A DNA stretch of 64,000 nt from Chloracidobacterium sp. (GTDB lineage: Bacteria; Acidobacteriota; Blastocatellia; Pyrinomonadales; Pyrinomonadaceae). Where the stretch lies: assembly GCA_016715795.1 (NCBI GenBank), contig JADJXP010000002.1, positions 1,054,001 to 1,118,000 of the forward strand, in the 5' to 3' direction. The notes under the pieces were generated by a model. That model did not search any database, was not told the origin of the DNA, and saw only the letters and a program-made list of their open reading frames with translations. This document shows positions 56,643 to 64,000 of the stretch, in pieces; position 1 is the first letter of the stretch, and the number at the start of each line of letters is the position of its first letter. A program made the translations under genes and the position numbers.

Positions 56643-58940
56643 ATGCATCGCGTCGGCCACATAGTCTCTCGATATCTGCTTGCGACGATAGTTCCGTACT
56701 TCCTGCTATCGTGGCTGCTTTTGTCGATGATCATGTTCGTCCAGCAGGCAAGCCGTTTTTCTGACATCTTCTTCAATCTTTCCATTCCGGCTGAGCTCGC
56801 TTGGCAATTGACGTTGGCTCTTGTGCCAAACGTGATCTCATTCACATGCCCAGCTGCGATCTTGGTTGGGACCGTTATCGGCCTCTCAAAGATGCAGGGC
56901 GACAGCGAATTAGTAGCGATCAGAGCGGCTGGAATAGGGAATTGGCAGATCACGGCACCCTTGATCCTGCTCGGCATCGTATTCTCGATCTTTGCGTACA
57001 TCGTGAACGATAAGGGAGTACCGCTCGCAACAAGACTCGTCAAGCGGATCGCCCTTGAGACCGCCATCAAGAAACTCGAATCGCCTGTGGAGCCTGGGGT
57101 GATCAATACCGAACTGGCGGGTTTTGCGATCTATGTTGGCGGGGGCGACCTTGAAACCGGCCATTGGCAGAACATCTTCGTTCAGGTAGAAGATATATCG
57201 AGCGGACGCCTGCGTCTGATAACGGCAAGGCGGGGCCGCATCGACACGTCTGAGCGGGAATCTGAGCTGGTTTTGGAGGATGCCACAGGCTGGAGCCTTC
57301 CAACGCAGCGAGCGACTGAAGGTGGGGCAGTATTCGAGAATCTTGGCGAGCTTCGGCTGGCCATCCGGACTAAACGAGATGATCTGATCGCCGAGCTTAA
57401 CAGATCGGGGCTTCGCCCGGACGCACTTGGATTGGATGATCCCGATGCGGAACTCACTCTGTCAGTGGAGGAAAGGCGAGAAAGGCAGATACTGAGTTAT
57501 CGGCAGCTACTGCTGTCGGGGACACCGCTCCTCTTCAGCGTTTTGGGCACATTTATCGTGCTGCGGTTCAGCCGCGGAGGGCGCGGTTTTGGCCTCGCGG
57601 TGTCGCTGGGCGTCCTGATACTCTTCTATATCTTGACGTTTATCGGGGAACAGATGGCGCGCACCGGCGTGCTTCCAATTTTTGCGGGTGCGTTGGTCCC
57701 GCTCGTTGGCTGTGTCGTCGCGGTCTGGTGGTTTGGCCATAGGCGTGGCGGGACATTGTTAGACGCCTTGGTCCAGCCGATCCGAACAGGCATTCGCCGG
57801 CTCACGGAGGCAAGGGGACGGCTCGGGGCGGGCGACCTATTCATCGACCTAACCACTGGCCTACGTGATTTTGACCTGGTTCGAGATCTGATCAAGAACC
57901 TGGTTCTGGCCCTGGCGTTTCTGCTCGCGTTGTTTCTTATCTTCACCACGCTCGATCTATGGCGCCGAGCGGCTGCAATAGACGGTGGATGGTCGTACCT
58001 GCTCAAGTATCTGGTTTTCCTCATTCCATACCTGCTTACACAGTTGGTTCCAACGGCCGCGATGGTCGCCGTTATGGCTACATATGTGATCAAGTCTCGT
58101 CAAAATGAGTTGGTAACTTGGGCCGCTGCCGGTCAAAGTGTCTATCGGCTGCTTTTGCCGGGTTTTGCGATCATGCTCCTGATCGGCGGGGCGACCTATG
58201 GCATCCAGGAGACTGTGCTTCCGAGAGCTAACAGGATACAAGACGAGACGCGACACTATATTCTTACCGGAGGAAAGTTGCCGTCCGGAACGCGCGAGCG
58301 ATGGAGCAAGGGTGACGGCCGTCTCTATGCGTACACGCCTGCGTCTGATAACGAACAGGCCGGTCCTGGCTCCGATATCCCGGCAACTGTCAACGTGCAA
58401 GTCTTCGAGTTTGATGCCGGCGGCAAGGCCCTCCGCACCGTGATCTTTGCAGGTGCGGCGACCTGGCGCGACGGGCGCGTTGTGGCGAGCGGAGTTCAGA
58501 GATTCTCGCTTGACGAAGGGAATCTCGTGACATCGGATAGTCCGACCCTTGAGATATTAGAATCGGGCGATCCTTTCTCGACGATCCAGCGCAAACCTAC
58601 GCATATGAACTCAGCCGAACTGCGACAAAGCCGCTCTACGATCGAGTCAGATGTTGGCCGTCGTGCGGTCGATGTGCCCCTGCAGAGATCCTATACAACG
58701 CTTTTTCTTCCGTTCGTCATGGCTTTATTCACGGCGCCGCTCTCCGTTACCCTAGTCCCGCGCGGTCGCGGCGGCAGTATCGCCGGTGCGGTTGCCCTAT
58801 GGTTGCTTTTCATTGGAACGGCGGCCGTATTTGACCAGTTTGGCCTCAACGGACAGCTCAATCCCGGAGCAGCAGTTTGGGCCCCATTATTGATCTTCAC
58901 GTTTCTCGGCATCTTCCTAGTGTCGAAGGTCAAGACCTAA
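56643..58940 (+). CDS. Fused LptF-LptG lipopolysaccharide export permease
   Basis: LptF and LptG are the two membrane subunits of the ABC exporter that takes LPS from the inner membrane. Here both are in one 765-aa chain. The first half (about 1-375) begins LLATIVPYFLLSWLLLSMIM with SIPAELAWQLTLALVPNVIS and VIGLSKMQGDSELVAIRAAG. The second half (about 415-765) has NLVLALAFLLALFLIFTTLD, YLLKYLVFLIPYLLTQLVPT, the second permease coupling region SRQNELVTWAAAGQSVYRLL and final helices. Each half has six membrane segments and a periplasmic jellyroll. No ATPase gene (lptB) is adjacent. Fusion avoids subunit mispairing. Confidence 0.88.
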   Translation: MHRVGHIVSRYLLATIVPYFLLSWLLLSMIMFVQQASRFSDIFFNLSIPAELAWQLTLALVPNVISFTCPAAILVGTVIGLSKMQGDSELVAIRAAGIGNWQITAPLILLGIVFSIFAYIVNDKGVPLATRLVKRIALETAIKKLESPVEPGVINTELAGFAIYVGGGDLETGHWQNIFVQVEDISSGRLRLITARRGRIDTSERESELVLEDATGWSLPTQRATEGGAVFENLGELRLAIRTKRDDLIAELNRSGLRPDALGLDDPDAELTLSVEERRERQILSYRQLLLSGTPLLFSVLGTFIVLRFSRGGRGFGLAVSLGVLILFYILTFIGEQMARTGVLPIFAGALVPLVGCVVAVWWFGHRRGGTLLDALVQPIRTGIRRLTEARGRLGAGDLFIDLTTGLRDFDLVRDLIKNLVLALAFLLALFLIFTTLDLWRRAAAIDGGWSYLLKYLVFLIPYLLTQLVPTAAMVAVMATYVIKSRQNELVTWAAAGQSVYRLLLPGFAIMLLIGGATYGIQETVLPRANRIQDETRHYILTGGKLPSGTRERWSKGDGRLYAYTPASDNEQAGPGSDIPATVNVQVFEFDAGGKALRTVIFAGAATWRDGRVVASGVQRFSLDEGNLVTSDSPTLEILESGDPFSTIQRKPTHMNSAELRQSRSTIESDVGRRAVDVPLQRSYTTLFLPFVMALFTAPLSVTLVPRGRGGSIAGAVALWLLFIGTAAVFDQFGLNGQLNPGAAVWAPLLIFTFLGIFLVSKVKT

Positions 58941-58963
58941 GCGACAATGTACGAATTTTCCCC

Positions 58964-58992
58964 TTGCTTTCGATTTGCGTTGGTGCTAGATT
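58964..58992 (+). promoter_or_regulatory. Candidate promoter of the M48 peptidase unit
   Basis: TTGCTT (58964-58969) and TAGATT (58987-58992) are 17 nt apart, about 78 nt before ATG 59070, which has GGAGG 8 nt upstream. Confidence 0.45.
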
Positions 58993-59069
58993 GCTCGTGA
59001 ACACACCCACATCAGATCAATGTAGCCCTGACGGCCGATGTCGTCAGTGAGGATTTGGAGGTAGCTACA

Positions 59070-60455
59070 ATGCGTATTAGGAGCCTTTCGACGGGTCTTC
59101 TTGCCGTCTGTTTCCTATTCGGCGTATTTGTTTCCGATGTGGACGGCTCGATCGGGGATGACGTCGTTGTGCAGGCTGAAGCCTTGATCCAGCAGGCCAG
59201 GACGGATGGCTTGGACTACCTGAAGTCAAAGGACGACCGCACAAAGAAGTCAGCAAAAAAGGGACTTGACGAGGCTGAGAAGATCCTCAAGAAAGCGATC
59301 AAGGAAGATGCGTGGTGCGAAAAATGTGCAGAATTGTTAACAAGCACATATTTCTACCAAACGTATTTCGGATTCTCAAAGGATTATGACGACTGCCTAA
59401 AGTCCGCCAAGGAGGGCTTGGAACGGTTTCCCTCCAATCTCCGCATGACCTACCTTCGGGGTTATGCTCTCTACAACGCTGGTGAGCATAGCGAGAGCAT
59501 CCGGTGGCTCAACAAGTTCCTTGCGATGGACGTGCCCGCCGAGACCGCGGCATCCGTTCGAAAGATATTAGCCGACAGCCAGAACAGGTTCCTTGTGAGT
59601 TGGAATCGGCACGCCGATTATTATCAGTCGAAGGACTCGAGGATAATGGGCTACAACCAGCAGACCGGGCGGCCGGAGCCTGTTTTTTCGGTGACCAAGG
59701 AATGGGAGATGAACCTCGGGAGTATGGGATTTAACGCGATAGCCGCGCAGGCCCCGAAGGTCGAGGACCCCGAGGTAAAGGAGTATGTCCAGAAACTGGT
59801 CGACCGCTTGGTGAATAAGTCGCCCGGTTCACCGTTCGAGTATAAACTGACGATCGTCAACTCGCCGCAGGTCAACGCAGTGACGCCGCCGGGGCACGTA
59901 GTCGTTTATACGGGACTGCTTGATTTCGCCGAGAACGAATCTGAACTTGCGGGCGTGCTCTCGCACGAACTCGCCCATAACTATGCTCACCATCAGGCCC
60001 GCGCTGTGCTCAGCAAGTACAAAAATCAGAGCATTGCGAACGCGATAGTGGCGGCGGTGGCACCGCAGGGCGGTTGGGCGCAGCTTGCGGCCGGGCTGGG
60101 ATCGAATTTCGTTGTTGACCTCCTGGCTCGAGCCTACAGCCGCTCGGAGGAGAAAGAAGCGGACTTTTACGGGGCACACATCCTGTTCAACGCCGGGTAT
60201 AACCCGACGGCGATGTCGAGCTTTTTTGTCAAGCTCTACAAGGCCAATCCCAAGCAGCCGATCAAGCTTTTGAGCACACACCCGCCCGTGCCGGACCGTG
60301 CGATCTACTTGACAGACTATCTCGAGAGCTTTCCACTCGATCGCGAGATGCAATTGGACAGCAAGGACTTTCAGAAGATGAAGACGCGGCTTGCGACGAT
60401 CGTGCCGATGAATCAGCCGACCGGCCCGGGCCAAGGCGTCCTGCCGGACCAATAG
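59070..60455 (+). CDS. Secreted M48-family metalloprotease
   Basis: The 461-aa exported protein has a signal peptide (LSTGLLAVCFLFGVFVSDVD), a TPR-like helical region at about 30-180 (AEKILKKAIKEDAWCEKCAE, LYNAGEHSESIRWLNKFL) and an M48 zinc protease domain at about 225-420 with HELAH in GVLSHELAHNYAHHQA and the third ligand Glu in SEEKEADFYGAHIL. It is similar to BepA/LoiP-type periplasmic quality-control proteases, where TPRs guide substrates; here the TPR part comes first. It heads a run of four exported proteins on the same strand. Confidence 0.85.
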   Translation: MRIRSLSTGLLAVCFLFGVFVSDVDGSIGDDVVVQAEALIQQARTDGLDYLKSKDDRTKKSAKKGLDEAEKILKKAIKEDAWCEKCAELLTSTYFYQTYFGFSKDYDDCLKSAKEGLERFPSNLRMTYLRGYALYNAGEHSESIRWLNKFLAMDVPAETAASVRKILADSQNRFLVSWNRHADYYQSKDSRIMGYNQQTGRPEPVFSVTKEWEMNLGSMGFNAIAAQAPKVEDPEVKEYVQKLVDRLVNKSPGSPFEYKLTIVNSPQVNAVTPPGHVVVYTGLLDFAENESELAGVLSHELAHNYAHHQARAVLSKYKNQSIANAIVAAVAPQGGWAQLAAGLGSNFVVDLLARAYSRSEEKEADFYGAHILFNAGYNPTAMSSFFVKLYKANPKQPIKLLSTHPPVPDRAIYLTDYLESFPLDREMQLDSKDFQKMKTRLATIVPMNQPTGPGQGVLPDQ

Positions 60456-60473
60456 GCAGTGAACGGAGGAGTT

Positions 60474-61388
60474 ATGAGCAGAATTAGGATATTTCAAGTT
60501 GTGGTTTTTGTCGTCGTTACGGTGCTCTTCACCGGTGTCGGGACCACATCAGCCTATGCACAAGGAAACACGACGAAAGGATCTAGCAGCGCAAAGCCCA
60601 AGCCGGCGCCACCGAAAAAGGGCAAGACCGATCCGGGGAAGCCTCAGGACGATCTCGATGCCGAACTCGACGCAATCGTTGATGAAGAGCAGAACAAACC
60701 TCCGACGAAGCCGCAGAAAGGCGGGTCAAACCCGAATGCCAAGCCCGGTGACCTCGACGATCTGATAGACGACGAACTTGATGACGGCAAACCCAAACCG
60801 CCAGTCACAAAAAAGCCCGCCAATGCTGACGACGATGAGCTCGAGGACTTGATCAAGGACGAACAGAACAAGCCCACAAAGCCGCAAAAAGGGACGCAAC
60901 AGGACGAACTGGGCGATATCGAGGACATTGATGACGAGCTCGAGGATAAGCCAAAACCGCCGACGGTGAAAAATCCAAAGCCACCGGTCAAACCAGCGGG
61001 TGATGACACGCCGACCGATGAGGCCCCGGACGATATCAAGAAGAATTCGGGCCAGGTCAAGGTGGCCCGGTATGCCGTGTACGTGATCACCAACGCATCG
61101 GGTGGGCTGTTCGTCGGGAGCGAAGACGATTTCATTGGCAAGATGAGCTGCGACTTTGTCGGGGGCGGCCCTCGGGGATGCAAGGCACCACCAGTTACTA
61201 AAATGCGCTTGTCGACCCCGAGATTGACCATCGCGGATGCGCAGAAGGACCTATGCGATGGTATCTCCGAAACGAGGATATTCCCCCTTGGCATCGGGAT
61301 GAAGGGGAAATGGACGGATGACAAGTGGTATGGCCTCTGGGACGCAAGCGTCGCCGGGTGCCCGAAGAAGAGGGCCGCGACGCAATGA
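60474..61388 (+). CDS. Exported protein with acidic/Lys-Pro repeats, unknown
   Basis: The 304-aa protein has a signal peptide ending TTSAYAQ. Residues about 35-195 are low complexity: alternating blocks of KPKPAPPKK and DDLDAELDAIVDEEQ-like acidic stretches, with the unit EEQNKPPTKPQKG recurring as DEQNKPTKPQKG. The C-terminal 100 residues form a compact domain with three Cys (KMSCDFVGGGPRGCK, AQKDLCDGI) and end in AGCPKKRAATQ. No family is recognised. The repeats look disordered and could space the domain from the cell surface. GGAGG lies 4 nt before ATG. Confidence 0.65.
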   Translation: MSRIRIFQVVVFVVVTVLFTGVGTTSAYAQGNTTKGSSSAKPKPAPPKKGKTDPGKPQDDLDAELDAIVDEEQNKPPTKPQKGGSNPNAKPGDLDDLIDDELDDGKPKPPVTKKPANADDDELEDLIKDEQNKPTKPQKGTQQDELGDIEDIDDELEDKPKPPTVKNPKPPVKPAGDDTPTDEAPDDIKKNSGQVKVARYAVYVITNASGGLFVGSEDDFIGKMSCDFVGGGPRGCKAPPVTKMRLSTPRLTIADAQKDLCDGISETRIFPLGIGMKGKWTDDKWYGLWDASVAGCPKKRAATQ

Positions 61389-61478
61389 CCTTGTGACGGT
61401 CGAGAATAGGCTTTCGGTTTATGCCGTCGTAACCACCGCGACGGCATTCTCTTATTGGCCTTTTCTTGGGATCCTCTT

Positions 61479-62144
61479 ATGGGACGTTCAGCTAATAGAC
61501 TGACCATGCTTGCCGTCGTGATACTCGCGCAGCTTACGGCCGTGTTTGCCGATAGCACCTACATGGGTATTCAGCCGGGCTTGAGCACTCGCGAAAAGGC
61601 TGAGAAGGTTCTGGGGCAGCCTGTGGCGACGACCGACCAGCGAAGCTTTGAATATAGCGTCGCAGGCGTATCCGGAAAGATAATTGTCGAGTATCGCTCC
61701 GACGGCATTGTCGATCGGATAGAACGCCGGTTCGCAAGGGCCGTCACGCGCTCTGCGATGATACGTTCGCTTTCGCTGCCGGAGGAGCCGGAGGAGAAAG
61801 GGAAGACCAGGGAAGGCAAGTTTGTCGAGTACTTTGGCGGCATAAAGACATTGGCGCTGATCTACAGGGGGCAGGAGCCGGCGAGCGGTGTTATCGCAGT
61901 CGGCTACTATAGCCTGGAGGTTTACGACGCCGCATTGGGGCAGGCGCGCAATCCTAAAGTGCAGTTTGACCCATCCGCGTGTAGAGACGTCTATACTTGG
62001 GCACAAACCGAACGAGACGCCGCCAAACGGTCGAAGAATCTTGGCCGCTTCCAGTCGATCCTGGAGATCGCGGTCTTGGCGCAACGCGGTGAATGTGGCA
62101 AGGCCCGTCCGATGGCCGATGATTACAAGACGCGTTACCGCTGA
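61479..62144 (+). CDS. Exported protein of unknown function
   Basis: The 221-aa protein has a signal peptide (LTMLAVVILAQLTAVFA before DST). The mature start, GIQPGLSTREKAEKVLGQPV followed by FEYSVAGVSGKIIVEYRSDG, resembles the short repeat found in SmpA/OmlA-like or DUF-type periplasmic proteins in which a G-x-S/T-TR..V...G.P motif recurs, but the match is weak. A Cys pair occurs at the C-terminus (ACRDVYTW, RGECGKARP). It has the same orientation and close spacing as its neighbours, suggesting a common unit. Start ATG 61479 is one of several possible. Confidence 0.55.
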   Translation: MGRSANRLTMLAVVILAQLTAVFADSTYMGIQPGLSTREKAEKVLGQPVATTDQRSFEYSVAGVSGKIIVEYRSDGIVDRIERRFARAVTRSAMIRSLSLPEEPEEKGKTREGKFVEYFGGIKTLALIYRGQEPASGVIAVGYYSLEVYDAALGQARNPKVQFDPSACRDVYTWAQTERDAAKRSKNLGRFQSILEIAVLAQRGECGKARPMADDYKTRYR

Positions 62145-62185
62145 CCGCATTGACCACGCGAAAGCCTTTGGCGAAAATAGGAATT

Positions 62186-63205
62186 ATGCGGTGTCAGCTA
62201 TTCTTCACGTTCGCGGCCATATTCCTTCTCGGTTCAGCGGCGACGGCGCAGGTTGACGACATCTGCAGGGAATTCGGATACACGCCCACACTCGACTTTC
62301 AGCTTCTGAAGACACCGTATGTCTTCGGCCGCGTCATTGTGAAAGGAGTCGAGCCGAATGCAAAGTTTCCGTCGGTGACGATCAACTTTATCGATCCGCA
62401 GCAGGCCAACCGACGAATAGCCGTCGATCGGCGAGGGAACTACTGTTTTCGCCGAAGCTCGCTCGGCGGGACGCTGATCGTAGAGGTCGAGGGAACGGAA
62501 ACGGCCCGTCGCGTCGTTTCTTCCGTTGGCCCTGCACATCATCGGGAGGACTTTGAACTTGAGGTCCGCCAGGCCCAGGCACTGCCGCCGTCGGTCATTT
62601 CGGCAAAGTTCTACCGGCCTCCAAACGATCGCACGGTGCCGCTTTATCGCGCGGCGGCCGAGGCTGAGACGGCGGGACGTATTGATGATGCGATCGCGGC
62701 GGTTAAGGAAATCGTCGGCACTGATCGTGACGATTTTGTTGCCTGGTCCAAGCTTGGCTCGCTATATCTAGGGCGTGGCGCGCTCAGGGAGGCCGAGAAT
62801 GCATTTCGCCGCGCGTTGGAGGTCCGAGGCGACTACACGCCGGCATTGGTCAATCTCGGCACCGTGGCGGCGATTCAGAAATACTATCCGGCGGCGATTG
62901 TGCTCTTTCAGGAGGCGATCAAGACCGACCCGAGCTCAGCCCGCATTTATCGGCTGCTTGGCGAAGCATATCTGCAGAACAAACAAGGCACACTAGGCTT
63001 AGCCGCTCTGGACAAGGCCCTCGAACTCGACCCGCAAGGCATGGCTGAATGCCATCTGCTAAAAGCACGCCTCTACGACCTCGCCGGCGCGAAGCACTTA
63101 GCGACAGCCGAATATCGGGCCTTTTTGACGAAGGTGCCCGACTATCCGGACAAGGCGAAGTTAGAGCAGTACATCAAGGACAATCCAGCAAGGCCCGGCG
63201 GGTAA
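62186..63205 (+). CDS. Exported TPR-repeat protein
   Basis: The 339-aa protein has a signal peptide (CQLFFTFAAIFLLGSAATAQ), a beta-rich N-terminal domain at about 25-130 resembling a carboxypeptidase-regulatory or CNA-B-like fold (VFGRVIVKGVEPNAKFPSVT, RRGNYCFRRSSLGGTLIVEV), and at least four TPR units at about 145-320 (AWSKLGSLYLGRGALREAEN, ALVNLGTVAAIQKYYPAAIV, RLLGEAYLQNKQGTLGLAAL). It probably scaffolds protein contacts in the periplasm. ATG 62186 lies 3 nt after AGGA. This architecture is frequent in Acidobacteriota. Confidence 0.72.
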   Translation: MRCQLFFTFAAIFLLGSAATAQVDDICREFGYTPTLDFQLLKTPYVFGRVIVKGVEPNAKFPSVTINFIDPQQANRRIAVDRRGNYCFRRSSLGGTLIVEVEGTETARRVVSSVGPAHHREDFELEVRQAQALPPSVISAKFYRPPNDRTVPLYRAAAEAETAGRIDDAIAAVKEIVGTDRDDFVAWSKLGSLYLGRGALREAENAFRRALEVRGDYTPALVNLGTVAAIQKYYPAAIVLFQEAIKTDPSSARIYRLLGEAYLQNKQGTLGLAALDKALELDPQGMAECHLLKARLYDLAGAKHLATAEYRAFLTKVPDYPDKAKLEQYIKDNPARPGG

Positions 63206-63298
63206 CCTAAGCCAGTTGGCCGGTCGCCATCTGTATTTGTTTTGTAACACTTTCCAAAAGGCATTGCGCCCAAGAGAGCATAGGAGTACCGTGAGCCT

Positions 63299-64000
63299 AT
63301 GAAGGTCCTTCTCGTCTATCCTGAATTTCCCGACACATACTGGAGTTTCAAGCACGCTCTCGCATTCGAGGGAAAGCGTGCAGCATTCCCGCCGCTTGGC
63401 TTGATGACCGTCTCGTCGATGCTTCCGCCTGCATGGGAGAGGCGGCTCATTGACATGAATGTCGGTGAACTGACCGACGCCGATATCGAATGGGCCGACA
63501 TGGTATTCCTAAGCGCAATGATCGTGCAAAACGTCTCGCTTGAGAAGGTTGCCGGGCGTGTCCGTTCGCTTGGGAAAAGGATCGTCGTCGGCGGTCCTTA
63601 CGTGTCGACCAGTTCTGAAAGCCTTCCGGATGCCGATCATATCTTCATCGGCGAGGCCGAAGAAACCCTGCCCGAATTCATTCGCGACCTTGAGCTTGGC
63701 ATTCCCGAGAAAGTTTACAGGGCGGCCGAGCGTCCGTCACTTCACGCGACGCCGCCGCCCGATTTTGGGCTCATCGATATGAGCAAATACAGCGCGCTCA
63801 GCGTGCAGTATTCGCGGGGCTGCCCGTTCAATTGCGAGTTTTGCGACATTATCGAGATCTACGGCCGCGTCCCACGAACCAAGACCAACCATCAGATGCT
63901 CGCTGAACTTGACGCTCTACGCGATGGGGGCTGGCGCGGACTGGTCTTTATTGTTGATGATAATTTCATTGGAAACAGGAAGAACGTCCGGCTCTTCATG
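63299..64000 (+). CDS. B12-binding-domain radical SAM protein, cut by the window end
   Basis: 234 codons are visible from ATG 63299. The N-terminal cobalamin-binding-like domain (MKVLLVYPEFPDTYWSFKHA, then FLSAMIVQ and VVGGPYVS) is followed by the radical-SAM cluster motif CPFNCEFC in YSRGCPFNCEFCDIIEIYGR. VFIVDDNFIGNRK matches the subgroup carrying a C-terminal DUF4070. These enzymes methylate or rearrange unreactive carbons; substrate is unknown. The 63206-63298 spacer shows no clear promoter. Confidence 0.85.
   Translation, partial: MKVLLVYPEFPDTYWSFKHALAFEGKRAAFPPLGLMTVSSMLPPAWERRLIDMNVGELTDADIEWADMVFLSAMIVQNVSLEKVAGRVRSLGKRIVVGGPYVSTSSESLPDADHIFIGEAEETLPEFIRDLELGIPEKVYRAAERPSLHATPPPDFGLIDMSKYSALSVQYSRGCPFNCEFCDIIEIYGRVPRTKTNHQMLAELDALRDGGWRGLVFIVDDNFIGNRKNVRLFM

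Noticed and set aside
60644..61558. Ser-rich minus-strand frame opposite the acidic-repeat gene
   Set aside because: Its poly-Ser runs are the antisense reading of the acidic repeats; it has no start context or homology.

Overview
The window is 64 kb of gene-dense, moderately high-GC bacterial chromosome with one tRNA and no rRNA or CRISPR array. The gene style suggests an environmental Acidobacteriota, probably of the Blastocatellia/Pyrinomonadaceae type: many Ser/Thr kinases with FHA domains, short N-terminal zinc ribbons ending in FCLEDG, FG-GAP surface proteins, a fused LptF-LptG permease and many dispersed short repeats. This placement rests on gene content only; no marker-gene comparison could be run.

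Layout. 0-12 kb: housekeeping genes (aroF, argS, folE, metG, tatD, yajQ) are interleaved with three toxin-antitoxin modules (AbrB/Doc, Phd/PIN, BrnT plus partner). A PilZ gene in this stretch carries a frameshift. 12-18 kb: a GxxExxY nuclease-like gene sits between inverted repeats, followed by a polyprenyl synthase, a HARE-HTH-like protein, an LVIVD/FG-GAP secreted protein, an FHA-PrsW fusion and tRNA-Lys(CUU). 18-23 kb: four signalling genes with zinc ribbons, two of them kinases. 23-30 kb: O-antigen ligase-like and YihY proteins, alanine racemase, an acyl-CoA carboxyltransferase, a HigBA module whose toxin gene is frameshifted, and a SpoU methyltransferase, with hairpin repeat elements between them. 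30-36 kb: an operon of FHA protein, PBP2-type transpeptidase, RodA/FtsW and PP2C phosphatase, recalling the actinobacterial fhaA-pstP-rodA-pbpA cluster. 36-42 kb: a four-gene pseudopilin cluster ending in a 1004-residue PilX-like protein. 42-46 kb: a RecA-like ATPase, a kinase with SH3b domain and a second DUF3662-FHA protein. 46-58 kb: DUF402 and UspA proteins, a MarR regulator diverging from an unknown gene across a striking 22-bp-periodic operator array, transaldolase, FAH hydrolase, a secreted protein with an ExoY-like nucleotidyl-cyclase motif set, an FN3 lipoprotein, HslUV, a glutamine-amidotransferase-like hydrolase, small membrane proteins, RecO and fused LptFG. 58-64 kb: secreted M48 peptidase, acidic-repeat and TPR proteins, then a radical-SAM gene cut by the window end.

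How it fits together. Phospho-signalling dominates: kinases (18.6, 21.9 and 43.7 kb), the phosphatase (30.1 kb) and FHA readers (16.8, 21.9, 35.2 and 45.1 kb) are placed next to cell-wall synthesis, envelope and pilus genes. Toxin-antitoxin promoters share a layout in which a palindromic operator lies between the -35 and -10 boxes. Several families of short repeats occupy the spacers and have entered coding sequence in at least two housekeeping genes (metG, tatD) without breaking frame.
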